A stretch of DNA of 64,000 nucleotides, taken from contig JALHPF010000001.1 of the NCBI GenBank assembly GCA_022842595.1, forward strand, positions 124,001 through 188,000, written 5' to 3'. The position numbers and the translations under genes are program-made. Within the stretch, counting starts at the first letter, position 1; each line of letters opens with the position of its first letter. The DNA comes from Rubrivivax sp. GTDB lineage: Bacteria > Pseudomonadota > Gammaproteobacteria > Burkholderiales > Burkholderiaceae_C. Below are positions 39,726 through 49,941 of the stretch, piece after piece. The notes under the pieces were generated by a model. That model did no database searches. It saw only the letters and a program-made list of their open reading frames with translations, and had not been told where the DNA came from.

Positions 39726-41423
39726 ATGAGCCATCGAACCATTCCCATCGTCGCCGCAGCCGATTCACGCCAGCGCAAGCGATCGGCACCGAAGGGCCGC
39801 GGGGTCGAGCCCGAGGCTCTGGCCGAAGTGCAGCAGCTGCTCGGCGCTTCCTCGCGCTCACGCGACCTGCTGATCGAACATCTGCACAAGCTGCAGGACC
39901 GCTTCGGTCATCTCAGTGCCCGCCACCTGGCCGCATTGGCACGCGAGATGGACATGGCGCAGACCGAGGTCTACGAAGTCGCCACCTTCTATCACCACTT
40001 CGACGTCGTCAAGGAAGGCGAAGTCGCTCCGGCCGCTCTCACCGTGCGCGTGTGCGACGGCCTCTCGTGCGAGATGGCCGGTGCCGGCGAGCTGCTGCAG
40101 CGCCTGCCCGAGATCCTGGGCCGCGAGGTGCGCGTGATCGCCGCGCCCTGCATCGGCCGCTGCGAGCAGGCACCGGCCGTGGCCGTGGGCCAGCACCCGC
40201 TGGCGCAGGCCAGCACCGCGTCCGTGCTGGCTGCCGTGCGGGCCGGGCACACCACCCACCACAACGAAGGCCATGTCGACTTCGACGCCTACCTGGAAGA
40301 AGGCGGCTATGCCCTGCTGAAGACCTGCATCGCTGGCGAGCTGGACATCGACGACATCCTCAAGGAACTCGAAGGTTCGGGCCTGCGCGGCCTGGGCGGC
40401 GCGGGCTTCCCCACGGGTCGCAAGTGGCGCATCGTCCGCAACGAAGCGGCGCCGCGGCTGATGGCGGTGAACATCGACGAGGGCGAGCCTGGCACCTTCA
40501 AGGACCGGGTCTACCTCGAACGCGACCCGCACCGCTTCCTGGAAGGCATGCTCATCGCCGCCTGGGCGGTGGGCATCGCCGGCATCTACCTCTACCTGCG
40601 CGACGAGTACCACGGGTGCCGCACCATGCTGCAGGCCGAACTCGACAAGCTGCGCGCCCGCCCGCCCTGGCCGGGCATGCCACACATCGAGCTGCGCCGC
40701 GGCGCGGGTGCCTACATCTGCGGCGAAGAGTCGGCCATGATCGAGTCGATCGAAGGCAAGCGCGGCATCCCGCGGCTGCGCCCGCCTTACGTGGCCCAGG
40801 TCGGCCTGTTCGGCCGGCCGACGCTGGAACACAACTTCGAGACGCTCTACTGGGTTCGCGACATCCTCGAGCGCGGCGGCGCCTGGTTTGCCTCGCAGGG
40901 GCGCCATGGCCGCAAGGGCCTGCGCTCGTTCTCGGTGTCCGGGCGCGTGCGCCAGCCGGGCGTGAAACTGGCGCCGGCGGGCATCACCATCCGCGAACTC
41001 ATCGACGAACACTGCGGCGGCATGGCCGAAGGGCATACCTTCTACGCCTACCTGCCGGGCGGCGCTTCGGGCGGCATCCTGCCGGCGACGATGGGCGACA
41101 TCCCGCTGGACTTCGACACCCTGCAGCCCTATGGCTGCTTCATCGGCTCGGCCGCGGTGGTGGTGCTGTCCGACCAGGACACAGCCGTCGGCGCGGCGCG
41201 CAACCTGATGCGCTTCTTCAAGCACGAGTCCTGCGGCCAGTGCACGCCCTGCCGCAACGGCACGGCCAAGGCGGTGGTCCTGATCGAGCGGCCCCAGTGG
41301 GACCTGGAATTGCTGGCCGACCTGTCGGCGGTGATGCGGGACGCGTCGATCTGCGGCCTGGGCCAGGCTGCGCCCAACCCGATCGACTGTGTCGTGAAGT
41401 ACTTTCCTGAGGAACTGAAATGA
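39726..41423 (+). CDS. NAD-dependent formate dehydrogenase flavoprotein subunit (NuoE-NuoF-like fusion)
   Basis: NuoE-like VYEVATFYHHFDVV...CDGLSCEMAGA...CIGRCEQAP then NuoF-like GLRGLGGAGFPTGRKWRIV...GAGAYICGEESAMIESIEGKRGIPRLRPPY...ESCGQCTPCRNGT. Confidence 0.92.
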   Translation: MSHRTIPIVAAADSRQRKRSAPKGRGVEPEALAEVQQLLGASSRSRDLLIEHLHKLQDRFGHLSARHLAALAREMDMAQTEVYEVATFYHHFDVVKEGEVAPAALTVRVCDGLSCEMAGAGELLQRLPEILGREVRVIAAPCIGRCEQAPAVAVGQHPLAQASTASVLAAVRAGHTTHHNEGHVDFDAYLEEGGYALLKTCIAGELDIDDILKELEGSGLRGLGGAGFPTGRKWRIVRNEAAPRLMAVNIDEGEPGTFKDRVYLERDPHRFLEGMLIAAWAVGIAGIYLYLRDEYHGCRTMLQAELDKLRARPPWPGMPHIELRRGAGAYICGEESAMIESIEGKRGIPRLRPPYVAQVGLFGRPTLEHNFETLYWVRDILERGGAWFASQGRHGRKGLRSFSVSGRVRQPGVKLAPAGITIRELIDEHCGGMAEGHTFYAYLPGGASGGILPATMGDIPLDFDTLQPYGCFIGSAAVVVLSDQDTAVGAARNLMRFFKHESCGQCTPCRNGTAKAVVLIERPQWDLELLADLSAVMRDASICGLGQAAPNPIDCVVKYFPEELK

Positions 41424-44224
41424 CCGCTCGAGAAACAGTCAGCTTCAGCCTGAACGGCCGGGAAGTCACGGGCCTGAAGGGCGAGGCCCTCATCGAGATC
41501 GCCCAGCGCGAAGGCATCGAGATCCCGCGTCTTTGCTACAAGCCCGGGCTCGAGGCCGTGGGCAACTGCCGCGCCTGCGTCGTCGAGATCGACGGCGAAC
41601 GCACGCTGGCGCCTTCCTGCTGCCGCGCGGCCACCCAGGGCATGAAGGTGCGCACCGACAGCGAACGCGCCCTGCGCTCGCAAAAACTGGTGCTCGAGCT
41701 GCTGCAGTCCGACATGCCCGAGGCCGACTACACCCGCCACAACGAGGTCGACGACTGGTCGGCCCGGCTCGGCCTCGGCCGGCCTCGCTTTCCCGCACGT
41801 GAGCAGCCCGCGCAGGACCTGTCGCACCCGGCCATTGCCGTCAACCTGGACGCCTGCATCCAGTGCACCCGCTGCCTGCGCGCCTGCCGCGACGAGCAGG
41901 TCAACGACGTCATCGGCCTGGCCTTCCGCGGCGACCACGCCAAGATCGTGTTCGACATGGACGACGCCATGGGCGCGTCGACCTGCGTGGCCTGCGGCGA
42001 ATGTGTGCAGGCCTGCCCCACCGGCGCGTTGATGCCGGCGCGCGAGGCCGCCCTGGCCGTGCCCGACAAGCAGGTGGCTTCGGTCTGCCCCTATTGCGGC
42101 GTGGGCTGCCAGCTCACCTACAACGTCAAGGACAACAAGATCCTCTTCGTCGAAGGCCGCGACGGCCCCGCCAACCACGGCCGCCTGTGCGTGAAGGGCC
42201 GCTATGGCTTCGACTACGCCCACCACCCGCAGCGCCTGACGAAGCCGCTGATCCGGCGCAAGGACGCACCGCCGAAGACCGGCGACTTCGTCATGGACCC
42301 GGACCGCGTGCTCGACATCTTCCGCGAGGCCAGCTGGGAAGAAGCGCTGGACTTCGCTGGCGGCACGCTGCGCCAGATCCGCGACGACCATGGCCCGCGC
42401 TCGCTGGCGGGCTTCGGTTCGGCCAAGGGCAGCAACGAAGAGGCCTACCTGTTCCAGAAACTGGTGCGCACCGGTTTCGGCAGCAACAACGTCGACCACT
42501 GCACTCGCTTGTGCCATGCCTCTTCGGTGGTGGCCCTGCTCGAAGGCATCGGCTCGGGCGCGGTCAGCAACCCGGTGATGGACGTGATGCAGGCCGAGGT
42601 CATCGTGATCATCGGCGCCAACCCGACGGTGAACCATCCGGTGGCCGCCACCTGGATCAAGAACGCGGTGAAGAACGGCAGCAAGCTCGTCATCATGGAC
42701 CCGCGGCGCTCCGACCTGGCACGCCTGGCCCACCGCTTCGTGCAGTTCAAGCCCGACACCGACGTGGCGATGCTGAACGCGCTGATGAACGTCATCGTCA
42801 CCGAGAACCTGGTGGACGAAAGCTTCATCGCCAGCCGCACCATCGGCTACGACGAACTGCGCCGCAACGTCGCCGCCTACACGCCGGAACTGATGGCGCC
42901 GGTGTGCGGCATCGACGCGCAGACGCTGCGCGAGGTGGCCCGGCTGTACGCCACGTCCAGGGCCTCGATCATCCTCTGGGGCATGGGCGTGAGCCAGCAC
43001 GTGCACGGCACCGACAACGCCCGCTGCCTGATCGCGCTGGCCTTGATGACCGGGCAGATCGGCCGCCCTGGCACCGGCCTGCACCCATTGCGCGGGCAGA
43101 ACAACGTGCAGGGAGCATCGGATGCGGGCCTGATCCCGATGATGCTGCCCGACTACCAGCATGTGTCTCAACCCGAAGTGCGCGCCCGTTTCGAGCAGGC
43201 CTGGAAGCTGCCCGCCGGCACGCTGGACGCGCAGCCCGGCCTGACCGTGGTCGAGGTCATGCACGCCATCAAGCACGGCACCATCAAGGGCATGTACGTG
43301 CAGGGCGAGAACCCGGCGATGAGCGACCCCGACGCCAACCACGCCCGCGAGGCCCTGGCGGCGCTGGACCACCTGGTGGTGCAGGACATCTTCCTGACCG
43401 AGACCGCGTACCTGGCCGACGTGATCCTGCCCGCCGGCGCCTTCCCCGAGAAGACCGGCAGCTTCACCAACACCGACCGGCTGGTGCAGATGGGCCGCCA
43501 GGCCATCGACCCGCCGGGCGACGCGCGCCAGGACCTGTGGATCATCCAGCAGATCGGCCAGCGGCTGGGCCTGCCCTGGGACTACCAGCATGTCAGCGAA
43601 GTCTTCGACGAGATGCGGCACACCATGCCCAGCATCGGCGGCATCACCTGGGAACGGCTGGAACGCGAGCACGCCGTCACCTACCCGTGCACGAACGAAG
43701 GCGACCCGGGCGAACCAGTGGTCTTCGTCGACGACTTCCCGCGCGAAGGCGGCAAGGCGCGCTTCGTGCCGGCCGACATCATCCCGGCCGACGAACGCCC
43801 CGACGCCGAATTCCCGATGGTGCTGATCACCGGGCGCCAGCTCGAACACTGGCACACCGGCAGCATGACACGCCGCGCCAGCGTGCTGGACGCGATCGAG
43901 CCCGACCCGACGGCGCTCGTCCACCCGCTGGACCTGGCGGCGATTGGCGCGAAGCCCGGCGACATGCTCAGCATCGAGTCGCGGCGCGGCAAGGTCACGC
44001 TCTGGGCGCGGGCCGACGAAGGCACGCCGCGAGGTGCCGTCTTCGTGGCCTTTGCCTACTACGAGGCGGCCATCAACCGCCTGACCAATGCCGCGCTCGA
44101 CCCCTTCGCCAAGATCCCTGAATTCAAGTACTGCGCGGTGCGCATCCAGCGCACCAGCGAAGCGCCACAACTGGGCAGCTATGGTGGCGGCCAGCTCCTG
44201 AGCCCCACTCGAACCGAGACCTGA
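41420..44224 (+). CDS. fdhA: Formate dehydrogenase alpha subunit (molybdopterin, Cys-type)
   Basis: N-terminal 2Fe-2S, CIQCTRCLRAC and CVACGECVQACPTGAL clusters, CPYCGVGCQLTYNV, DHCTRLCHASSVVALLEGIGSGA; overlaps the upstream gene by ATGA. Confidence 0.94.
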   Translation: MTARETVSFSLNGREVTGLKGEALIEIAQREGIEIPRLCYKPGLEAVGNCRACVVEIDGERTLAPSCCRAATQGMKVRTDSERALRSQKLVLELLQSDMPEADYTRHNEVDDWSARLGLGRPRFPAREQPAQDLSHPAIAVNLDACIQCTRCLRACRDEQVNDVIGLAFRGDHAKIVFDMDDAMGASTCVACGECVQACPTGALMPAREAALAVPDKQVASVCPYCGVGCQLTYNVKDNKILFVEGRDGPANHGRLCVKGRYGFDYAHHPQRLTKPLIRRKDAPPKTGDFVMDPDRVLDIFREASWEEALDFAGGTLRQIRDDHGPRSLAGFGSAKGSNEEAYLFQKLVRTGFGSNNVDHCTRLCHASSVVALLEGIGSGAVSNPVMDVMQAEVIVIIGANPTVNHPVAATWIKNAVKNGSKLVIMDPRRSDLARLAHRFVQFKPDTDVAMLNALMNVIVTENLVDESFIASRTIGYDELRRNVAAYTPELMAPVCGIDAQTLREVARLYATSRASIILWGMGVSQHVHGTDNARCLIALALMTGQIGRPGTGLHPLRGQNNVQGASDAGLIPMMLPDYQHVSQPEVRARFEQAWKLPAGTLDAQPGLTVVEVMHAIKHGTIKGMYVQGENPAMSDPDANHAREALAALDHLVVQDIFLTETAYLADVILPAGAFPEKTGSFTNTDRLVQMGRQAIDPPGDARQDLWIIQQIGQRLGLPWDYQHVSEVFDEMRHTMPSIGGITWERLEREHAVTYPCTNEGDPGEPVVFVDDFPREGGKARFVPADIIPADERPDAEFPMVLITGRQLEHWHTGSMTRRASVLDAIEPDPTALVHPLDLAAIGAKPGDMLSIESRRGKVTLWARADEGTPRGAVFVAFAYYEAAINRLTNAALDPFAKIPEFKYCAVRIQRTSEAPQLGSYGGGQLLSPTRTET

Positions 44225-44227
44225 CAC

Positions 44228-45442
44228 ATGGAATTCCTGACCACACCTGCATTCTGGGTCGCTGTCGGCCAGATCATCCTGATCGACATCCTGCTGGGCG
44301 GCGACAACGCGGTCGTCATCGCGCTGGCCTGCCGCAAGCTGCCGCCGGCACAGCGCACCAAAGGCATCCTCTGGGGAACGGCCGGCGCGATCTTCCTGCG
44401 CATCGTCCTGATCTTCTTCGCGCTGGCCCTGCTGGCCATTCCCTTCCTGAAGATCGTGGGCGCGCTGCTGCTCATCTGGATCGGCGTGAAGCTGCTGCTG
44501 CCCGACCACGATGAGGGCCACTCCAACATCGAAGGCAGCGACAAGCTCTGGGGCGCCGTCAAGACGGTGATCATTGCCGACCTGGTGATGAGCGTGGACA
44601 ACGTCATCGCCATCGCCGGCGCGGCCGAAGCCTCGGGCACCGGCCACAGCATGGCGCTGGTGATCTTCGGCGTGCTGGTGAGCATTCCCATCATCGTCTG
44701 GGGCAGCCAGTTGGTGCTCAAGCTGATGGACCGCTTCCCGCTGATCATCACGCTGGGCGCGATGTTGCTGGGCTGGATCGCCGGCACGATGACGGTCACC
44801 GACCCGGCACTGGTCAATCCGGAAGTCATGGCCGGATTCCCGAAGATCGAGGCCACCGACTTCGTGCGCTACGGTGCCGGCGTGTTCGGTGCGCTGCTGG
44901 TGCTGGGGCTGGGCAAGTTCTTCCTGTGGCGCCGGGCCGAGGCGGCGGGCAGCGCCGGCCAGGCCGCATCCGCTGCGGCTTCGGCGCCTTCCGCGGCTGC
45001 CGCTGGGGACCTGCTGCGCAGCGTGCTGCTGGCGGTCGACGGCTCCGATGCGGCGGCCCGCGCCACGCAGCATGTCGTGGCGCTGCGAAGCGGCATGGCC
45101 GACCCATCGGCATGCCAGGTGCACCTGGTGCATGTGCAGCGCCCGCTGTCGGGCGACATCTCGTCGTTCGTCGGCAGCAAGACGGTCGATGAGTACTACC
45201 AGGAACAGAGCGACGCCGCCCTGGTGCGCGCCCGCGGCCTGCTCGACGCGGCGGGCGTGCCGTATCAGGCCCACGCCCTCACGGGCGATCCAGGCACGAC
45301 CATCGCGAACCAGGCCGGACGGCTGGCCAGTGGCCTGATCGTGATGGGCACCCATGGTGCCGGCATGGGTGCGGCGCTGTTGGGTTCGGTCGCGCAGGCG
45401 ACGCTCGGCGAGGCCAAGGTACCGGTGATGCTGGTGAAGTAG
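44228..45442 (+). CDS. TerC/YjbE-type membrane protein fused to a UspA domain
   Basis: ILIDILLGGDNAVVIALACRKLP; ADLVMSVDNVIAIAGAAEA; Ala-rich linker; LRSVLLAVDGSDAAARATQHVV...GLIVMGTHGAGMGAALLGSVAQATLGEAKVPVMLVK. Confidence 0.9.
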   Translation: MEFLTTPAFWVAVGQIILIDILLGGDNAVVIALACRKLPPAQRTKGILWGTAGAIFLRIVLIFFALALLAIPFLKIVGALLLIWIGVKLLLPDHDEGHSNIEGSDKLWGAVKTVIIADLVMSVDNVIAIAGAAEASGTGHSMALVIFGVLVSIPIIVWGSQLVLKLMDRFPLIITLGAMLLGWIAGTMTVTDPALVNPEVMAGFPKIEATDFVRYGAGVFGALLVLGLGKFFLWRRAEAAGSAGQAASAAASAPSAAAAGDLLRSVLLAVDGSDAAARATQHVVALRSGMADPSACQVHLVHVQRPLSGDISSFVGSKTVDEYYQEQSDAALVRARGLLDAAGVPYQAHALTGDPGTTIANQAGRLASGLIVMGTHGAGMGAALLGSVAQATLGEAKVPVMLVK

Positions 45443-45491
45443 CGTGAGGGCCGGCCGCCATCAGAGCGGTCGGTGCCCGCGTCGCCGTCCT

Positions 45492-45848
45492 TCAGGCGGC
45501 GCGGCGCACTTCCATCGTGCCGTTGCTCGTGACCTGGGCGTACACCGCCGGCTGAGTCAGTGCCAGGTGCAACAGGATGCGGCCGGACTGATAGCGCACC
45601 AGGCGGTTCGCCGCGATGCCCAGGGCCACCAGGCCCGCGCCCGCCAGGGGCTGGCCGGTCAGTGCGATGACCGCACCGACGCCAATGACGCCGATCGCAA
45701 CCAGGTCGATGCGGGTGCGCTTGACGACAAACGGGCGCGCGAGTGCCGGATTGACGACCACACGGAAGCGGCCATGCGGCAGACCGTTGCGGAACTCTCC
45801 GTGCGGGATGTACGGAACGGTGTCGGAATCGTCGGAAGATGTGTTCAC
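45492..45848 (-). CDS. Hypothetical small membrane protein
   Basis: MNTSSDDSDTVPYIPHGEFRNGLPHGRFRVVV...IDLVAIGVIGVGAVIALTGQPLAGAGLVALGIAANRLV. Confidence 0.5.
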   Translation of the reverse strand: MNTSSDDSDTVPYIPHGEFRNGLPHGRFRVVVNPALARPFVVKRTRIDLVAIGVIGVGAVIALTGQPLAGAGLVALGIAANRLVRYQSGRILLHLALTQPAVYAQVTSNGTMEVRRAA

Positions 45849-45890
45849 GGGCCGCAGTTTAGGCCCAGCCAGCCGCGTTGCCTGCGCAGT

Positions 45891-46091
45891 TCAGTCGTCC
45901 AGGAAATTGCCCTTGAACAAGCTCCAGGCGCGGCCATCGTGCAGGTAGAAGCAGCCGTCGGCGCAAGCGTCCTTGCCGGGGAAATAGTCGCGCCAGGCCT
46001 TCGGCACCAGCCGCGCCAGCTGCTCGTCGTCGAGCGCTTCGAATTCCAGTGGCGTGATCGGCGTGCCGGCACGCAAACGGCGGTTTTCCAT
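45891..46091 (-). CDS. Hypothetical small protein
   Basis: MENRRLRAGTPITPLEFEALDDEQLARLVPKAWRDYFPGKDACADGCFYLHDGRAWSLFKGNFLDD; protein-like composition. Confidence 0.5.
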   Translation of the reverse strand: MENRRLRAGTPITPLEFEALDDEQLARLVPKAWRDYFPGKDACADGCFYLHDGRAWSLFKGNFLDD

Positions 46092-46177
46092 CGGGAACGG
46101 TCAGCAGACCCAGGCGGTTGCGGAGCCTGGATTCTGGCCCAGCCGGCACAGCGGCCGGCTGCCGAGGGCGGTGTCGC

Positions 46178-46411
46178 TCAGAGACCGATGCGGGCGGCGC
46201 GCTGGCGCAGCACAGCCGCGCGCGCCGGGTCGGTGGCTTCGATGCGGGCGGCCTGCTTCTGCAGAGCGCGCATCTCCGACACCTCCGCGATGATGCGGCC
46301 GGGGAACAGCATGGCATCGATCATGAACGCGGTGTCGCGCACGAACTTCATCAGGCCCGAAGGCGCGCTTGCGAAGCCGGTGGAGGGAAGCGTTTGGCTC
46401 AGGCGGGTCAT
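46178..46411 (-). CDS. Hypothetical small protein
   Basis: MTRLSQTLPSTGFASAPSGLMKFVRDTAFMIDAMLFPGRIIAEVSEMRALQKQAARIEATDPARAAVLRQRAARIGL. Confidence 0.5.
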   Translation of the reverse strand: MTRLSQTLPSTGFASAPSGLMKFVRDTAFMIDAMLFPGRIIAEVSEMRALQKQAARIEATDPARAAVLRQRAARIGL

Positions 46412-46543
46412 GGTGCTTCTCTTTCGGAAGAGTGGAATCTGGGGCTGAGTATATGGTGTTTACCCTAATCACGTTTCTACCAACCCACCCGGAAAGCCCA
46501 AAAACGTCTCACCCCCACCACCCAGCAGGCAGCACCCCCCACC

Positions 46544-47476
46544 ATGAGCACCCTGATCTATACCCACGACGACTGCTACGGCCACCAGCCGGGTGAACAC
46601 CACCCCGAATCGCCGCAACGCCTGCGCGCCGTGCGCCGCGCCCTCGAGGCCGCTGAATTTTCCGGCCTGGTCTGGCGCGAAGCGCCGCTGGGCACGGCCG
46701 AACAGATCCAGCGCGTCCACAGCAGCGACTATGTCGACTGGGTGAACGAGGTCGCGCCCGCACGCGGGCTGCAGCCCCTGGACGGGGGCGACACGATGCT
46801 GTCGCCCGGCAGCCTGCAGGCGGTGCTGCGCTGCGTGGGCGCGGCCTGCGCCGGCGTCGACGACGTCATCAGCGGCGCCGCCAAGAACGTGTTCTGCGCC
46901 ACGAGGCCCTGCGGCCACCACGCCGAGCGTGGCCAGGCGATGGGCTTCTGCGTCTTCAACCAGGTGGCGATTGCCGCCCTGCACGCCCGCCACCAGCATG
47001 GCCTGCAGCGCGTGGCGGTGGTTGACTTCGACGTGCACCACGGCAACGGCACGCAGCAGGCCTTCTACGACGATCCCGGCCTGTTCTTCGGCTCCAGCCA
47101 CCAGTCGCCGTTTTACCCCGGCACGGGCTCGCGCCAGGAATCGGGCGTGGCACGGAACATCGTCAACATACCGCTTGCCCGCGGCAGCGGGTCGGAGCAG
47201 TTCCGCGAGCGCATGAACACCGAACTGCTGCCTGCGCTGGAGGCCTTCGCGCCGGAATTGCTGATCATTTCGGCCGGCTTCGATGCCCATGAGCTCGACC
47301 CGCTGGGCGGCCTGAAGCTCACCGACGACGACTTCGCCTGGATCACCCGCGAGCTGCTGGCGACCACGGCGGCTTCGGCCCAAGGCCGCGTCGTGTCCGT
47401 CCTGGAAGGCGGCTACAGCCTGGAAGGCCTGGCCAGCGGCAGTGCCGCCCATGTGCGCACCCTGATGGCGGCCTGA
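46544..47476 (+). CDS. Histone deacetylase family / acetylpolyamine amidohydrolase-like protein
   Basis: ATRPCGHHAERGQAMGFCVFNQVAIAA; VAVVDFDVHHGNGTQQAFYDDPGLFFGSSHQSPFYPGTG; LLIISAGFDAHELDPLGGL. Confidence 0.92.
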   Translation: MSTLIYTHDDCYGHQPGEHHPESPQRLRAVRRALEAAEFSGLVWREAPLGTAEQIQRVHSSDYVDWVNEVAPARGLQPLDGGDTMLSPGSLQAVLRCVGAACAGVDDVISGAAKNVFCATRPCGHHAERGQAMGFCVFNQVAIAALHARHQHGLQRVAVVDFDVHHGNGTQQAFYDDPGLFFGSSHQSPFYPGTGSRQESGVARNIVNIPLARGSGSEQFRERMNTELLPALEAFAPELLIISAGFDAHELDPLGGLKLTDDDFAWITRELLATTAASAQGRVVSVLEGGYSLEGLASGSAAHVRTLMAA

Positions 47477-47502
47477 AAGCCCGCCGGCCAGCCGGCGTTT
47501 AC

Positions 47503-47530
47503 TTGACACCTAAAGCAAATGCGCTAGCAT
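47503..47530 (+). promoter_or_regulatory. Candidate sigma70 promoter of the aromatic-CoA operon
   Basis: TTGACA-N16-TAGCAT, 55 bp upstream of the ATG at 47585; GCTAGC palindrome overlaps the -10. Confidence 0.5.
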
Positions 47531-47584
47531 GCGAGCGCAGTGGCGGCCCAACCGGCGCCGTTCCAGCCCACGCAAGGCGGTGTC

Positions 47585-49936
47585 ATGAAAATCGTGTGCA
47601 TCGGCGGCGGCGCCGCCGGCCTGTACTTCGCGCTGCTGATGAAGCGCCACAACCCGGCGCACGACATCACCGTCGTCGAACGCAACCAGCCTTACGACAC
47701 CTTCGGCTGGGGCGTGGTGTTCTCCGACGCCACGCTCGACAACATGCGCCGCTGCGACCCGCAGAGTGCGGCCGAAGTGCAGCAGGCCTTCAACCACTGG
47801 GACGACATCGAGCTGCAGTTCAAGGGTCGCACCATCCGCAGCGGCGGCCATGGCTTCGTCGGCATCGGGCGCAAGAAGATGCTGAACATCCTGCAGACGC
47901 GATGCGAGCAGGTGGGCGTGAAGCTGGTGTTCGACTGCGAGGTCGATTCAGACGCCGACTACCCCGACGCCGACCTCGTGATCGCCAGCGACGGCATCAA
48001 TTCGCGCGTGCGCACACGCCATGCGGCCACGTTCAAGCCCGACATCGTGACGCGGCCGAACCGCTTCATTTGGCTGGGCACGACGAAGCTCTACGAGGCC
48101 TTCACCTTCCTGTTCGAGAAGACCGAACACGGCTGGTTCCAGGCCCACATCTACCAGTTCGACGACACCACCAGCACCTTCATCGTCGAGTGCCCCGAAC
48201 ACGTGTGGCTCGCGCACGGCCTGGATCAGGCCGACCAGGCCCAGTCCATCGCCTTCTGCGAGCGGCTGTTCGCGGCCAACCTGCAGGGCGAAAAGCTGAT
48301 GACGAACGCGCGCCATCTGCGCGGTTCGGCCTGGCTGAACTTCCAGCGCGTGACCTGCCAGCAATGGTGGCTGCACAACGGCCGCAGCCATGTCGTGCTG
48401 ATGGGCGACGCCGTGCACACCGCGCACTTCGCCATCGGTTCTGGCACCAAGCTGGCGCTGGAAGACGCGATCGAGCTCGTCGACCAGTTCAAGGCGCTGG
48501 GCGACGCCGTCGGGCAGCTGCCGCAGGTGCTGGCGCGCTACCAGGCGGTGCGCGAGGTCGACGTGGTGCGGCTGCAGAACGCGGCCTGGAACGCGATGGA
48601 ATGGTTCGAGGTCTGCGGCCAGCGCTACTGCGACCAGCTGCCGCCCGAGCAGTTCATGTACAGCATGCTGACGCGCAGCCAGCGCATCAGCCACGAAAAC
48701 CTGCGGCTGCGCGACAAGGCCTGGCTCGAAGGCTTCGAACGCTGGTTCGCCGAACGCGCCGGCATGCAGCGCAGCCCGGCCCAGCCGGCGGTGCCGCCGA
48801 TGTTCACGCCATTCACGCTGCGCTCCGTGACGCTGAAGAACCGCGTCGTGGTGTCGCCGATGGCGCAGTACTCGGCGCTGGACGGCGTGCCCGGCGACTA
48901 CCACCTCGTGCACCTGGGCGCACGCGCGATAGGCGGGGCCGCGCTGGTGTTCGCCGAGATGACCTGCACCAGCCCTGACGCCCGCATCACCCCCGGCTGC
49001 CCCGGGCTGTGGAACGACGCCCAGGGTGCGGCCTGGCAGCGCATCGTCGACTGGGTGCATGCCCACAGCGACGCGAAGATCGCCATGCAGCTGGGCCACG
49101 CGGGCGCCAAGGGCTCGACACGTCGCGCCTGGGAAGGAATCGACAAGCCCTTGCCGGATGAGGCGGGTGAAGCCAACTGGCCGCTTTTCAGCGCGTCGCC
49201 CCAGCAGTACCTGGACGGCGTGAGCCAGTGGTCGCAGGCCATGACACGCGCCGACATGGACCGCGTGAAGGCCGACTTCGTGGCCGCCACGCACCGTGCT
49301 GCGCTGGCCGGCTTCGACTGGCTGGAACTGCACTGCGCTCACGGCTATCTGTTGTCCAGCTTCATCTCGCCACTGACCAACCAGCGTGACGACGCCTACG
49401 GCGGCAGCCTGGCTAACCGCCTGCGCTACCCGCTCGAAGTGTTCACCGCGCTGCGCGAAGCCTGGCCGCGGCACCTGCCGATGTCGGTGCGCATCTCGGC
49501 GCACGACTGGGTCGAAGGCGGCATCACGCCGGCCGACGCGGTGGCGATCGCGCGTGCCTTCAAGACTGCAGGCGCCGACCTGATCGACTGTTCGTCGGGC
49601 CAGGTCAGCAAGCAGGAACGCCCGGTCTACGGCCGCATGTTCCAGACCCCCTTCGCCGACCGCGTCCGCCAGGAAGCCGGCATCCCGACGATGGCCGTGG
49701 GCGCCATCAGCGAGGCCGACCACGTGAACAGCATCATCGCCGCCGGCCGCGCCGACCTGTGCGCGGTCGCCCGCCCCCATCTGGCCAACCCGGCCTGGAC
49801 GCTGACCGAGGCCGCCCGCATCGGTTTCACCGAAGTGGCCTGGCCCCCGCCCTACCGCGCGGCCAAGCCGCAGCTGGAAGCGCTGTTCGCGCGCGAAAAG
49901 GCGCAGGCCAAAGGGCCGCAAGCCGACAAGGCCTGA
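47585..49936 (+). CDS. Two-domain flavin monooxygenase / NADH:flavin oxidoreductase (2-aminobenzoyl-CoA monooxygenase/reductase or salicylyl-CoA 5-hydroxylase type)
   Basis: [48 protein letters not shown]; second domain [54 protein letters not shown] (OYE family). Confidence 0.88.
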   Translation: MKIVCIGGGAAGLYFALLMKRHNPAHDITVVERNQPYDTFGWGVVFSDATLDNMRRCDPQSAAEVQQAFNHWDDIELQFKGRTIRSGGHGFVGIGRKKMLNILQTRCEQVGVKLVFDCEVDSDADYPDADLVIASDGINSRVRTRHAATFKPDIVTRPNRFIWLGTTKLYEAFTFLFEKTEHGWFQAHIYQFDDTTSTFIVECPEHVWLAHGLDQADQAQSIAFCERLFAANLQGEKLMTNARHLRGSAWLNFQRVTCQQWWLHNGRSHVVLMGDAVHTAHFAIGSGTKLALEDAIELVDQFKALGDAVGQLPQVLARYQAVREVDVVRLQNAAWNAMEWFEVCGQRYCDQLPPEQFMYSMLTRSQRISHENLRLRDKAWLEGFERWFAERAGMQRSPAQPAVPPMFTPFTLRSVTLKNRVVVSPMAQYSALDGVPGDYHLVHLGARAIGGAALVFAEMTCTSPDARITPGCPGLWNDAQGAAWQRIVDWVHAHSDAKIAMQLGHAGAKGSTRRAWEGIDKPLPDEAGEANWPLFSASPQQYLDGVSQWSQAMTRADMDRVKADFVAATHRAALAGFDWLELHCAHGYLLSSFISPLTNQRDDAYGGSLANRLRYPLEVFTALREAWPRHLPMSVRISAHDWVEGGITPADAVAIARAFKTAGADLIDCSSGQVSKQERPVYGRMFQTPFADRVRQEAGIPTMAVGAISEADHVNSIIAAGRADLCAVARPHLANPAWTLTEAARIGFTEVAWPPPYRAAKPQLEALFAREKAQAKGPQADKA

Positions 49937-49941
49937 AAACG

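Noticed and set aside
41129-45355. 1408-aa minus-strand ORF opposite fdhA and TerC-Usp
   Set aside because: Shadow ORF; the sense strand has clear FDH motifs and the antisense protein has no recognisable domain.
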